Below, piece by piece: positions 43,455 to 52,898 of a DNA stretch of 64,000 bases. The notes below the pieces were generated by a model. The model ran no database searches and was not told the DNA's origin. It saw only the letters and a list, made by a program, of their open reading frames with translations. The DNA comes from Motiliproteus sp036961355. GTDB lineage: Bacteria; Pseudomonadota; Gammaproteobacteria; Pseudomonadales; Balneatricaceae. The stretch lies in the NCBI GenBank assembly GCA_036961355.1, contig JBALVL010000026.1:9256-73255 (forward strand), given 5' to 3'. Made by a program: the position numbers and the translations under genes. Positions within the stretch are counted from its first letter, which is position 1; every line of letters starts with the position of its first letter.

Positions 43455-43508
43455 AACTGGCTCCTTAACAAAACTATTAAAACGGGGTGTTCAAAAATAA
43501 GAGGCGAG

Positions 43509-43537
43509 ATTATTCATATTTGCTGGCTTATTGTCAA
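43509..43537 (-). promoter_or_regulatory. Sigma70 promoter of rpsT
   Basis: On the minus strand TTGACA (43537-43532), exactly 17 bp, then AATAAT (43514-43509), about 55 bp before the rpsT start. Confidence 0.7.
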
Positions 43538-43582
43538 ACGATTTTGGTACTTTTAGATCCGATTTTCGATTAGGGGTTTTCA

Positions 43583-45163
43583 GTGGCACAGCAGCAACAG
43601 GATTCAGGGCCTCCGGAGGGGGCGGTAAAAGGTCGTTCGTTACTGCGTTCAAGCTCTATGGTGGGGCTTATGACCCTGCTGTCGCGCGTGATGGGATTAC
43701 TGCGTGATATCGTCATTGCTCATAGCTTTGGTGCCGGTGCCAGTGCCGACGCTTTTTTTGTGGCGTTTAAAATACCTAACTTTTTACGCCGTTTGTTCGC
43801 CGAGGGTGCTTTTGCTCAGGCATTTGTGCCTGTGTTGTCAGAATACCGGACCCAAGGTGATACTGCGGCGGTGAAGGCGCTGATCGACCGTGTTGCTGGC
43901 TCGCTAGGTTTGGTGCTGAGCCTATTGTCTGCGCTGGCAATCTTGGCGGCGCCGTTACTGGCGATGGTATTTGCTCCCGGATTTTACCTCAACGATACCG
44001 CCAAGTATCAACTAACCGTAGAAATGCTGCGATTGACCTTTCCTTATCTGCTGTTGATCTCGCTCACCGCTTTTGGGGGCTCGATTCTTAATAGTTACGA
44101 TCGTTTTGCGGTGCCGGCCTTCACCCCTGTGTTACTTAACCTGTCGTTGATAGGCTCGGTTTTCTGGTTGCAGCCTTGGTTGGAGACGCCGGTGATGGCG
44201 TTAGCTTGGGGGGTGTTGATCGCAGGGGTGTCGCAGCTATTGTTGCAATTGCCTTTCCTGTTGCGCATTGGCTTGATGCCAAACCCTAAGATCGGTTTTA
44301 GCGATACGGGTGTGCGAAAAATTATGCGATTGATGGTGCCGGCGCTGTTTGGTGTGTCGGTCAGTCAGATCAATTTACTGCTTGATACCGTGCTGGCCTC
44401 ATTGCTGCAAACCGGCAGTGTCTCCTGGCTCTACTTCTCCGATCGCTTGGTGGAACTGCCGCTAGGGGTGTTTGGCATCGCCATCGCTACGGTAATTCTG
44501 CCGAGTTTATCGCGCAAACATGCTGAAAAAACGCCTGAAGCATTTGCGTCGATGCTTGATTGGGCGGTGCGGATGGTGTTGCTGATCGGGGTGCCTGCAG
44601 CGCTGGCGCTATGGTTGCTGGCCGAACCGATGTTGATTACGCTGTTTCAGTACGGTGCGATGACCCCGGAAGATGTGGTTCAGGCAGGTTATAGCTTGCG
44701 TGCTTATAGTTTGGGGTTGCTGGCCTTTATGCTGATTAAGGTGTTGGCACCGGGTTACTTCTCGCGTCAGGATACTAAAACGCCTGTCAAGATTGGCATT
44801 ATCGCGATGGCGGCGAACATGGCGTTGAATTTGGCGTTGATTGTGCCCCTGGCGCATGCTGGTCTGGCGTTGGCAACTTCGCTGTCGGCTTTTTTGAATG
44901 CCGGCTTGCTGCTGCGGGGTTTGTTGCGTAATGGTGTGATGCGTTGGCAGGCGGGTTGGGGTCGGTTTGGCAGCCAGTTGGTGGTGGCGAATTTGGTGAT
45001 GGCTCTGCTGCTGCTGTGGTTGGTGCCAGCGGTGGATCAGTGGCTGGTTTGGGGGGTATGGGAGCGGTCGAAGATGATGGCGATCTGTTGTTTAGCGGGA
45101 GGGGCGGCGTATGTGGCCGTGCTGTGGCTGGGCGGAATCCGCTTACGGCAGCTACGACATTGA
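43583..45163 (+). CDS. murJ: Lipid II flippase MurJ
   Basis: Encodes 526 aa from a GTG with AGGGG upstream. About 14 transmembrane helices of the MATE-like MVF family; N-terminal SMVGLMTLLSRVMGLLRDIV and IPNFLRRLFAEGAFAQAFVP are diagnostic. MurJ flips lipid-linked peptidoglycan precursor across the inner membrane. Next gene is ribF 130 bp downstream. Confidence 0.95.
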   Translation: MAQQQQDSGPPEGAVKGRSLLRSSSMVGLMTLLSRVMGLLRDIVIAHSFGAGASADAFFVAFKIPNFLRRLFAEGAFAQAFVPVLSEYRTQGDTAAVKALIDRVAGSLGLVLSLLSALAILAAPLLAMVFAPGFYLNDTAKYQLTVEMLRLTFPYLLLISLTAFGGSILNSYDRFAVPAFTPVLLNLSLIGSVFWLQPWLETPVMALAWGVLIAGVSQLLLQLPFLLRIGLMPNPKIGFSDTGVRKIMRLMVPALFGVSVSQINLLLDTVLASLLQTGSVSWLYFSDRLVELPLGVFGIAIATVILPSLSRKHAEKTPEAFASMLDWAVRMVLLIGVPAALALWLLAEPMLITLFQYGAMTPEDVVQAGYSLRAYSLGLLAFMLIKVLAPGYFSRQDTKTPVKIGIIAMAANMALNLALIVPLAHAGLALATSLSAFLNAGLLLRGLLRNGVMRWQAGWGRFGSQLVVANLVMALLLLWLVPAVDQWLVWGVWERSKMMAICCLAGGAAYVAVLWLGGIRLRQLRH

Positions 45164-45293
45164 GTGTAAAAATCGATAAATGCTCCAAAAGCAGCGGTTT
45201 TGGGCGGTATTTTACATGTCGATGCTGCTGTATAATGTCGCGTTTGATTTTAGTGCCCTTAAAAAATAGTGCCTGCCGAGTTATAGCCAAGAT

Positions 45294-46229
45294 ATGGAGT
45301 TAATCAGAGGTCTACACAATCTTCGCGATCAGCATCGGGGCTGTGTGGCCACTATTGGTAATTTCGATGGCGTCCATCTGGGGCATCATCAGGTGCTGGC
45401 CCAGGTTAGTGAGAAAGCCAAAGCGTTGCAGCTACCGTCGGTGGTTATTGTGTTTGAACCGCAGCCGCAAGAGTTTTTTCAGGGTGACAGTGCGCCGCCC
45501 AGGCTGACCCGTTTTCGGGATAAGCTGGAGCTGATCCGCGACCACGGTATTGACCGGCTGTTCTGTTTACATTTCAACGAGCGGTTGCGGTCATTAACCG
45601 CTGAGCAGTTCATCGACCAGTTGCTGCTGAGTGGGCTGGCGGTGGAATATTTTGTGGTTGGCGATGATTTCCGCTTTGGTTGTGACCGGACCGGAGATTT
45701 TGCGCTGCTGGAGCGTTACGGCAGCAGCCATGGCTTTACCGTCGTTAATACCCAGACTCATCTGATTGAGGGTGAACGGGTCAGTAGTAGCCGTATCCGG
45801 CAAGTGCTGGCGCAGCATGATTTTGAACTGGCGCAGCAGTTACTAGGTCGTCCTTATCGGGTGGCGGGTAACGTGATACATGGTCGTAAGCTGGGCCGAC
45901 AGCTAGGCCTGCCGACCGCTAATATTTCGCTTTACCGCAAGAATTTGGCGTTTAGTGGTGTGTTTGTGGTTGATGCGATCACCGCCGATGGTGAGCGTCA
46001 TGCCGGCGTTGCCAATGTCGGTATTCGCCCCACGGTTAACGGCACTGCACCGCAGTTGGAAGTACATCTGCTGGATTATCAGCAGTGCTTGTACGGTCAG
46101 CGGCTTGGTGTAGAGTTTTTGGCCGCGATCCGGCCGGAACAAAAATTTGATGGCGTTGAGGCTCTGCGTCAACAGATTCAGCAAGACATTACATTTGCTC
46201 GTCAGTGGCGTGAAAATCGCGACAGCTAA
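45294..46229 (+). CDS. ribF: Bifunctional riboflavin kinase/FAD synthetase
   Basis: Encodes 311 aa. N-terminal FMN adenylyltransferase with ATIGNFDGVHLGHH (nucleotidyltransferase HxGH-type motif) and SSSRIRQVLAQ; C-terminal riboflavin kinase with VIHGRKLGRQLGLPTANI and VANVGIRPTVNG. Makes FMN and FAD. Precedes ileS by 39 bp in the usual murJ-ribF-ileS order. Confidence 0.96.
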   Translation: MELIRGLHNLRDQHRGCVATIGNFDGVHLGHHQVLAQVSEKAKALQLPSVVIVFEPQPQEFFQGDSAPPRLTRFRDKLELIRDHGIDRLFCLHFNERLRSLTAEQFIDQLLLSGLAVEYFVVGDDFRFGCDRTGDFALLERYGSSHGFTVVNTQTHLIEGERVSSSRIRQVLAQHDFELAQQLLGRPYRVAGNVIHGRKLGRQLGLPTANISLYRKNLAFSGVFVVDAITADGERHAGVANVGIRPTVNGTAPQLEVHLLDYQQCLYGQRLGVEFLAAIRPEQKFDGVEALRQQIQQDITFARQWRENRDS

Positions 46230-46268
46230 CGGGTTTGGAATTAATACAGCGACAAGTGAAACCGCGCA

Positions 46269-49082
46269 ATGACTGACTATAAACATACGCTTAACCTGCC
46301 CCAAACCGATTTCCCTATGCGTGGGAATCTGGCTCAACGTGAGCCAGAAATGTTGCGCCAGTGGGACAGTATTGGGTTGTACCAGAAGATTCGTGAAGTC
46401 AGTCAGGGGCGTGAAAAATTTATACTGCATGACGGCCCTCCGTATGCCAACGGCGATATTCATATCGGTCACTCGGTCAATAAGATCCTCAAAGACATCA
46501 TCGTCCGCTCCAAGACGTTGTCGGGTTTTGATGCGCCGTATATTCCCGGTTGGGATTGTCATGGCCTACCGATCGAGCACAAGGTTGAGACCAAGATCGG
46601 TAAGGCCGGTACCAAGAAAACCTTTAAAGAGTTTCGTCAGGAGTGCCGTAAGTACGCTAAGAAACAGGTGGAAGGGCAAAAGAAAGACTTCATCCGTCTG
46701 GGGGTGCTGGGTCAGTGGGATCAGCCGTACCTGACGATGAACTTTGATACCGAAGCCAACATCATCCGGGCGCTGGGAAAGATCGTTAAGAACGGCCACC
46801 TGGTAAAAGGTTATAAGCCGGTTTACTGGAGTGTGGTAGGTGCCTCGGCACTGGCCGAAGCGGAAGTGGAGTATCAGGACAAGATTTCGACCGCGATCGA
46901 TGTCCGTTTTGCGCCGGTTCACGAATCCGACTTTTTGGAAGCTTTCGATCAGCTTAGTGGCACAGGCCCTGTCAGTGCGGTGATCTGGACTACCACGCCT
47001 TGGACCTTGCCGTCGAACCAGGCTGTCTCTTTGCACGCTGAACTGGACTACGTCTTGGTCCAGGCCGATCTGGGCGCGGGTCAGGAGCGTATTCTACTGG
47101 CCGAAGCGCTGGTGGAAGAGGCGATGGCGCGTTACGGCGTTGATGTGTTTCGTACCGTGGGCCGCTGTAAAGGTCAGGATCTGGAGCATAAAATGCTGCA
47201 GCATCCGTTCTACGACAAGCAGGTGCCACTGATCCTGGGTGATCATGTCACTACCGAGGCCGGTACCGGTGCTGTTCATACCGCGCCCGATCACGGCGTC
47301 GAAGATTTCGTGGTCGGTCAGAAATATGCCATCGAAACCCTCAATTTGGTCGATGGTCACGGTATCTATGTTGAAGCGGCAGGACGCTTCGCCGGTCAGC
47401 ATGTTTACAAGGTCGACGACGATATCGTCGCGCTGCTGCGCGAAGAGGGTCGTCTGATCAAGTCGGAAAAGTTTGAGCACAGCTACGCTCACTGCTGGCG
47501 CACCAAAACGCCGTTGATCTACCGTGCCACGCCGCAGTGGTTTATCAGCATGGATGAGAACGGCCTGAAAGAGAAAGCGCTGGATGCTATCAAGGGTGTT
47601 GAGTGGTTCCCGGGCTGGGGCCAGAGCCGGATCGAGTCGATGGTTGGCCAGAGTCCCGATTGGTGTGTCTCGCGGCAGCGTACCTGGGGTGTGCCGATCG
47701 CACTGTTTATCCACCGTGAAACTTCGGAACTGCACCCTGAGACCTCGCGTTTGATCGAGGAAGTTGCGCTGCGGGTTGAGAAAGGCGGTATCGATGCCTG
47801 GTTTGACCTCGACGCGGCCGAGCTGCTGGGTGATGAGGCGGCCGATTACGTTAAAGTGAATGACACTCTCGATGTCTGGTTTGATTCTGGTGTGACTCAC
47901 TACTCGGTGGTTGATCAGCGCGATGAACTGCAGTTTCCGGCTGACCTGTACCTAGAAGGGTCGGACCAGCATCGTGGTTGGTTCCAGTCTTCACTGAAAA
48001 CCTCGATCGCCATTCGTGGTGTGGCACCGTACAAGCAAGTGCTGACGCACGGTTTTACCGTTGACCAGAACGGACACAAAATGTCCAAATCGGTTGGTAA
48101 CGTGGTCTCGCCACAGCAGGTGATGAATAAATACGGTGCCGATATACTGCGCTTGTGGGTCGCTTCGACCGACTTTAGTGGCGAGATGGCGGTTTCTGAT
48201 GAGATCCTCAAGCGGACTGCAGATTCCTACCGACGGATTCGTAACACTTCGCGCTTCCTGGTCTCGAACCTGAGCGGTTTTGATCCGACCACCGACCTGG
48301 TGGCTGCTGATGATATGCTGGCGCTGGATCGCTGGGCGGTTGATCGTGCCGCGCAGTTGCAGCAGGAGATCATTGAGGCGTATACCCGTTACCAGTTCCT
48401 TACCGTGTACCAGAAAGTGCACCATTTCTGTTCGCTCGATCTGGGTGGCTTCTACCTCGATATTATCAAAGACCGGCAGTACACCACCCAGTCAGATTCG
48501 CTGGCGCGGCGCTCCTGTCAGACGGCGATGTACCATATCATCGAAGCGCTGGCACGCTGGATCGCGCCGATCACCAGCTTTACCTCTGACGAGTTGTGGC
48601 AGCACCTGCCGGGCGAGCGCAGCGAGTCGATCCATCTGGAAGGTTGGTATCAGGGGCTGTTTGAGCTCAGCGGCGACACCTTTGGCCGTGACTACTGGCA
48701 GCAGGTGGTGGATGTAAAGACTGCGGTTAACAAAGAGATTGAGAACCAGCGCAACGCCGGCGTCGTTAAATCGGGTCTTGCCACCGAAGTGACGCTGTAC
48801 TGCGATGCTGAGCTCAAGGCGTTGTTGCTGCGGTTGGGTGACGAATTACGCTTCGTGTTGATCACCTCGGGTGTCACTATTGCGCCTCTGGAAGAAGCCA
48901 GCGATGCGGTTGAAACTGAGCTGAGCAATCTTAAGGTCAAGGTCGGCCTCAGCGAGCACAGTAAGTGCGCCCGCTGCTGGCACTTGCGCGAAGATGTGGG
49001 TACTCACGCTGCTCATCCAGAGCTGTGTGGTCGTTGCATCGATAACGTTGATGGCAGCGGTGAGCAGCGCTCCTATGCTTAA
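46269..49082 (+). CDS. ileS: Isoleucyl-tRNA synthetase
   Basis: Encodes 937 aa. Class I HIGH motif in PPYANGDIHIGHSVNK, KMSKS in GHKMSKSVGN, editing (CP1) domain in between, and a C-terminal zinc ribbon with CARCWHLRED and CGRCIDN. Charges tRNA-Ile and hydrolyses Val-tRNA-Ile. Full length. Precedes lspA by 33 bp. Confidence 0.97.
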   Translation: MTDYKHTLNLPQTDFPMRGNLAQREPEMLRQWDSIGLYQKIREVSQGREKFILHDGPPYANGDIHIGHSVNKILKDIIVRSKTLSGFDAPYIPGWDCHGLPIEHKVETKIGKAGTKKTFKEFRQECRKYAKKQVEGQKKDFIRLGVLGQWDQPYLTMNFDTEANIIRALGKIVKNGHLVKGYKPVYWSVVGASALAEAEVEYQDKISTAIDVRFAPVHESDFLEAFDQLSGTGPVSAVIWTTTPWTLPSNQAVSLHAELDYVLVQADLGAGQERILLAEALVEEAMARYGVDVFRTVGRCKGQDLEHKMLQHPFYDKQVPLILGDHVTTEAGTGAVHTAPDHGVEDFVVGQKYAIETLNLVDGHGIYVEAAGRFAGQHVYKVDDDIVALLREEGRLIKSEKFEHSYAHCWRTKTPLIYRATPQWFISMDENGLKEKALDAIKGVEWFPGWGQSRIESMVGQSPDWCVSRQRTWGVPIALFIHRETSELHPETSRLIEEVALRVEKGGIDAWFDLDAAELLGDEAADYVKVNDTLDVWFDSGVTHYSVVDQRDELQFPADLYLEGSDQHRGWFQSSLKTSIAIRGVAPYKQVLTHGFTVDQNGHKMSKSVGNVVSPQQVMNKYGADILRLWVASTDFSGEMAVSDEILKRTADSYRRIRNTSRFLVSNLSGFDPTTDLVAADDMLALDRWAVDRAAQLQQEIIEAYTRYQFLTVYQKVHHFCSLDLGGFYLDIIKDRQYTTQSDSLARRSCQTAMYHIIEALARWIAPITSFTSDELWQHLPGERSESIHLEGWYQGLFELSGDTFGRDYWQQVVDVKTAVNKEIENQRNAGVVKSGLATEVTLYCDAELKALLLRLGDELRFVLITSGVTIAPLEEASDAVETELSNLKVKVGLSEHSKCARCWHLREDVGTHAAHPELCGRCIDNVDGSGEQRSYA

Positions 49083-49115
49083 TCGTCAAACGTGTTAACG
49101 GTGGATGGCTCAACG

Positions 49116-49610
49116 ATGCAGCGGTTGCGGTTCAGTCAAAGCGGATTGACTTGGCTGTGGCTGGCGTTACTGCTGCTGGTGCTTGATCAGGCCAGCAAGC
49201 TGGTGGCGCTTAACCTGTTGGAGTATGCCCGGCCGGTGACATTGTTGCCGGTATTCGACCTGACGTTGTTGTTCAACAAAGGCGCCGCGTTTAGCTTTTT
49301 GGCGGATCAACCCGGATGGCAGCGCTGGTTCTTCAGTAGCATCGCCGTCGCGGTTGGTGCTTATCTGTTGTTATGGCTTAGCCGGACACCGAAAGCCGAG
49401 CGCCGTTTGAATATCGCTCTGACAATGGTCTTGGCCGGTGCCATCGGCAATCTGATCGATCGCTTAAGTTACGGCCATGTGGTCGATTTTATCTCGCTGC
49501 ACTGGCAGCAGTATTACTACCCCGCGTTTAATGTTGCCGATTCCACCATCACTGTGGGTGTGGTGTTGCTGTTGTGGGATGCCTGGGTCAGCGGTAAGCA
49601 GAATCTTTAA
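49116..49610 (+). CDS. lspA: Prolipoprotein signal peptidase II
   Basis: Encodes 164 aa from the ATG at 49116 (a GTG eight codons earlier lacks support). Four membrane helices and the aspartic-protease residues: LDQASKLVA, LLFNKGAAFSFL, GAIGNLIDRLSYGHVVDFI and FNVADSTITVG. Cleaves the signal peptide of diacylglyceryl-modified lipoproteins, such as BamD and the RND adaptor here. Between ileS and fkpB. Confidence 0.94.
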   Translation: MQRLRFSQSGLTWLWLALLLLVLDQASKLVALNLLEYARPVTLLPVFDLTLLFNKGAAFSFLADQPGWQRWFFSSIAVAVGAYLLLWLSRTPKAERRLNIALTMVLAGAIGNLIDRLSYGHVVDFISLHWQQYYYPAFNVADSTITVGVVLLLWDAWVSGKQNL

Positions 49611-49674
49611 GGCGATAGCGACGTCCGCCTAAGGCTTGGCGAGCGCATCACCGAAGCATGATTAAGGAAATAGC

Positions 49675-50112
49675 ATGTCTCAACTGCAAGTCGGCCCCGG
49701 CTACCGGGTAACGCTTCACTTTTCTATCGAGCTGGAAAATGGTGATCTGGTTGATAACACCCGTGACAAAGCTCCGGCCACGTTTGAATACGGCGATGGC
49801 AACCTTCTGCCCGGCTTTGAGCAGGCGATAGCGGGACTGACCGCCGGTGAACATGCGCGGCTACGCATTGCTCCCGAGCAGGGTTTTGGGATGCACAATC
49901 CCAGTAATCTGCAGCGCTTTTCTACCTCGGATTTTAAAGAGATGGAACTGGAGGTGGGTCTGATGATCAGCTTTGCCGATCCATCCCAAGGGGCATTGCC
50001 GGGTCTGGTCAGCTCGATCGATGGCGACCGGGTCACCATCGACTTTAATCATCCGCTGGCAGGTAAAATGCTCTACTTCGATGTTGATATTGAGTCGGTA
50101 GAGTTGGTATAA
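49675..50112 (+). CDS. fkpB: FKBP-type peptidyl-prolyl isomerase
   Basis: Encodes 145 aa: FKBP half (VTLHFSIELENGDLVDNT, LLPGFEQAIAGLTAGEHARL) with the inserted SlyD-like domain, ending FNHPLAGKMLYFDVDI. Cis-trans isomerase and chaperone activity in the cytoplasm is expected. In many relatives ispH follows directly; here a minor-pilin gene follows after 185 bp. Confidence 0.92.
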   Translation: MSQLQVGPGYRVTLHFSIELENGDLVDNTRDKAPATFEYGDGNLLPGFEQAIAGLTAGEHARLRIAPEQGFGMHNPSNLQRFSTSDFKEMELEVGLMISFADPSQGALPGLVSSIDGDRVTIDFNHPLAGKMLYFDVDIESVELV

Positions 50113-50297
50113 ATCACAATTGATTGATGTTGATCATTATTTAGACAGGGAGTCAGCCGTTTGTATGTGTGTCTTGGGCTAATCTTATCGTGTAAGCTGA
50201 ACTGATCTATCGATAAGTGACCTGTTGGCATGCGGTGGAGTAGTGGATATCAGGATTATCCACGGGTATGCCCAGTAGTCGGGATTTAAGGATGAAT

Positions 50298-50849
50298 ATG
50301 TACAACGGTCAAAAAGGCGCTAACCAATCGTTTTTAAAACCTGGAAAGCGACCTGCTATTTTCCTGTCCAAAGGTTTTACCCTCGTCGAGCTGATTATTG
50401 TGATGGCAATCGTTGCCATCCTGTTGTTTGTGGCAACTCCAAATCTTAACTCTGTCATGATCGGTAGCAAGATCGATGATGGCCGGATGACTGTCGCTAC
50501 CAGCTTGGCGATGGCAAGGAGTGAAGCGGTAACGCGTAGCCAGAATGCTAGCTTATGCGTGGGGGTCGTTGGGGGGGCTTCGTGTGGAACAACCGATACC
50601 GGAAATGTCGATTGGAGTTCAGGCTGGAGAGTTATTATTAATGGTCAACTAGTCCAGTTGATCGAACGCGATGACTCTCAAGTTTCAATCGAGTACAGCT
50701 GTGGTGAAGTGCTGACCTTCAACTCAAGCGGGGCGCGTGCTAATGGTGTTTCGGCTGAATGCGTATTCACGACCTCTGATGCGTCAGGAGGAGGTAGCGA
50801 TGACAAAGTACTGCGCATTGCTCAGACGGGGCGTGTAAGGCTTGAATAG
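50298..50849 (+). CDS. GspH/FimT-type minor pseudopilin
   Basis: Encodes 183 aa from the ATG preceded by AAGGA (two earlier in-frame ATGs exist). The prepilin cleavage site is KG^FTLVELIIVMAIVAIL after a longer-than-usual leader. A GspH/FimT domain follows (ARSEAVTRSQNASLCVG). It would be processed by prepilin peptidase PilD and join the initiating minor-pilin complex of type IV pili. First gene of the minor pilin operon. Confidence 0.85.
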   Translation: MYNGQKGANQSFLKPGKRPAIFLSKGFTLVELIIVMAIVAILLFVATPNLNSVMIGSKIDDGRMTVATSLAMARSEAVTRSQNASLCVGVVGGASCGTTDTGNVDWSSGWRVIINGQLVQLIERDDSQVSIEYSCGEVLTFNSSGARANGVSAECVFTTSDASGGGSDDKVLRIAQTGRVRLE

Positions 50850-50856
50850 AGGCGGG

Positions 50857-51327
50857 ATGATGATCATTGCAGTTTTTAAAAAAGCAGCTGGCTTTTCCCT
50901 AATTGAGGTGCTGGTAGCGTTATTGGTGTTGTCCGTCGGGATACTTGGATTGATAGCGATGGAAAGCAGGGCGCTAAAAAATAATCAATCCGCTTATCAT
51001 CGCAGTCAAGCGACGATCCTTATTTACGATCTTGCCGACCGCATACGCGCCAACAAGGGCGCACTCGCATCCTATGAAAGTATTATCAATCCGAGCGATC
51101 AGAATTGCGCTGCCAGTACCCCGTGCAATTCAGCGAGTGGTATGGCTCAGCAGGATCTGTACCAGTGGCGTCAGAAAGTCACAGATGTTTTCCCCGGAGG
51201 AACTTCGGTGAGCTGGTCGGTCGCCAGCAGCGGAGATGATGTCGCCATTACACTGCGCTGGGATGATGACCGTGATGGCGCGATTACCGGTGATGATCCC
51301 GCTTTTTCAACCACCTTCCAGCCTTGA
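50857..51327 (+). CDS. pilV: Type IV pilus modification protein PilV
   Basis: Encodes 156 aa from the ATG with GAGGCGGG upstream. Prepilin motif AAG^FSLIEVLVALLVLSVGILG is the PilV signature, with AYHRSQATILIYDLADRIRAN following. Minor pilin of the type IVa pilus initiation/tip complex. 7 bp after the FimT-type gene and 9 bp before pilW. Confidence 0.9.
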   Translation: MMIIAVFKKAAGFSLIEVLVALLVLSVGILGLIAMESRALKNNQSAYHRSQATILIYDLADRIRANKGALASYESIINPSDQNCAASTPCNSASGMAQQDLYQWRQKVTDVFPGGTSVSWSVASSGDDVAITLRWDDDRDGAITGDDPAFSTTFQP

Positions 51328-51336
51328 GGTAAAAGA

Positions 51337-52347
51337 GTGAAACCGCATCGTTCAGAACACGGGTTTTCGATGGTAGAGCTGATGATTGCATTGGTGCTTG
51401 GGCTAATGATTGTTGCCGCGGTGATGCAAACCTTTATTGGTACCAAGCGTAGTTATGAGTTGCAGGACGATCTCTCTCGGGTGCAGGAGAACGGCCGTTT
51501 TGCGATGGAATACCTCAAGCGCGATATTCGGCAGGCGGATTTTTGGGGTTGCCTGACCGGGGCGCTAGGCAATATCACCAATAACCTTGACGCAAGTGTT
51601 GATACGACGTTGTTTTCGATGGCAGAAGGCGTGTCTGGTGCGGAGGGCTCGGGTTATCAAACCGATATAACCAAGCTGGGGGCCGCTATTCTTTCAGACA
51701 TGATCGTTCTAAGAGGCGGGGCCGATTCGGGGTTTGGAGTACTACCACCCTATATGCCGAGCCCCTCTGGGACTGTAAAAATCGACCCAGCTGCGACGTT
51801 AGAAAAAGGGGAGATCGTGCTGTTGAGCGATTGCACGCAAGGAGATATTTTTCAAATTAGTAATGACCCTGAAACAGGCAATGCGGGTCACGACGAGGTT
51901 AACCATGGAACCGGTAATATCATCGTTAATGGTAATACTGTATCGCCAGGGAATATAAACAATGGCCTATCAAAAAAATACACCGGAGATGCACGTCTTT
52001 TTAAAGCAGGAACGACGACCTTTGAAGTGAAGCTGAATAGTTTTGGGGAGCCTGCGTTATATCGAAATGGTACCGAGGAGTTGGTTGAAGGGGTTGAAAG
52101 TATGCAGATCGAATACGGTATCGATATCGATAACGACCGTATTCCTAACTATTTCAACGATTTCGATGCCAGCGAAGTGGATGCTGCGGTGAGTGTCAGA
52201 ATCAGCTTGTTGGTGCGAGGTCACAAGGAAAATGTTGCTGACACTAATATGGCTCTGAGCTATGACGGTGCCTCCTTTCCGACTCAGGATCGCCGGCTCA
52301 GAAAGGTCTTTACCACGACCATAGCGTTGAGAAACCGATTGAAATGA
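51337..52347 (+). CDS. pilW: Type IV pilus minor pilin PilW
   Basis: Encodes 336 aa from a GTG preceded by GAGGT. Prepilin motif EHG^FSMVELMIALVLGLMIVA, followed by the PilW domain (RFAMEYLKRDIRQADFWGC, VEGVESMQIEYGIDIDND). Overlaps pilX by 4 bp. Part of the minor pilin tip complex. Confidence 0.9.
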   Translation: MKPHRSEHGFSMVELMIALVLGLMIVAAVMQTFIGTKRSYELQDDLSRVQENGRFAMEYLKRDIRQADFWGCLTGALGNITNNLDASVDTTLFSMAEGVSGAEGSGYQTDITKLGAAILSDMIVLRGGADSGFGVLPPYMPSPSGTVKIDPAATLEKGEIVLLSDCTQGDIFQISNDPETGNAGHDEVNHGTGNIIVNGNTVSPGNINNGLSKKYTGDARLFKAGTTTFEVKLNSFGEPALYRNGTEELVEGVESMQIEYGIDIDNDRIPNYFNDFDASEVDAAVSVRISLLVRGHKENVADTNMALSYDGASFPTQDRRLRKVFTTTIALRNRLK

Positions 52348-52874
52348 TAACAGTTAACGTTTCGTCACGACCATTAGCACCCGCCTCAGCTCAGGGTGGC
52401 ATGGCTTTGCTTATTACGATGATCTTTCTAGTCATTTTGACCTACTTGGGGGTCAGTACGATTCAAGATACCAATCTGGAAGAGAAGATGGCTGCCAATC
52501 TCTATCACAGCAACATCGTTTTCCAAGCGGCTGAATCGGCGTTGCGTGATGGTGAAAAGAAGTTAACAGGCACCGCCGCTTTGCCTACTTTCAATGACAC
52601 ATCGGGTTATTTTACCGCTGCATATGATCTAGACAGCTTTTTAAATTCCGCCAGCTGGGCCAGTGCCAGTTGTTCTGGCGGCTGGCTTGAATGCCAGACG
52701 GTCGCAGGTCTGAAAACAGGTTTCGTCATTCAAGAGATGCCAGCGCTGAATACCGATGACAGTCTCGAGGTGGGAACCCCTCAGGATACAGACAGATATT
52801 ATCGTGTCAGTGCCAAGGCGGAGAGTGCGAACACCTCCGCAGTAGTGATCGTGCAATCGATTTATAGGCGCTAA
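52344..52874 (+). CDS. pilX: Type IV pilus assembly protein PilX
   Basis: Encodes 176 aa. Prepilin-like N-terminus AQGGMALLITMIFLVILTYLG with the conserved NLEEKMAANLYHSNIVFQAAESALRDGE block of PilX. Overlaps pilW and ends 24 bp before pilY1. Confidence 0.88.
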   Translation: MITVNVSSRPLAPASAQGGMALLITMIFLVILTYLGVSTIQDTNLEEKMAANLYHSNIVFQAAESALRDGEKKLTGTAALPTFNDTSGYFTAAYDLDSFLNSASWASASCSGGWLECQTVAGLKTGFVIQEMPALNTDDSLEVGTPQDTDRYYRVSAKAESANTSAVVIVQSIYRR

Positions 52875-52898
52875 CCCCTGAAAAGGAAGGGAATACCC

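Noticed and set aside
47094..47900. 268-codon minus-strand frame opposite ileS
   Set aside because: Lies wholly inside ileS antisense; no start signal or family resemblance.
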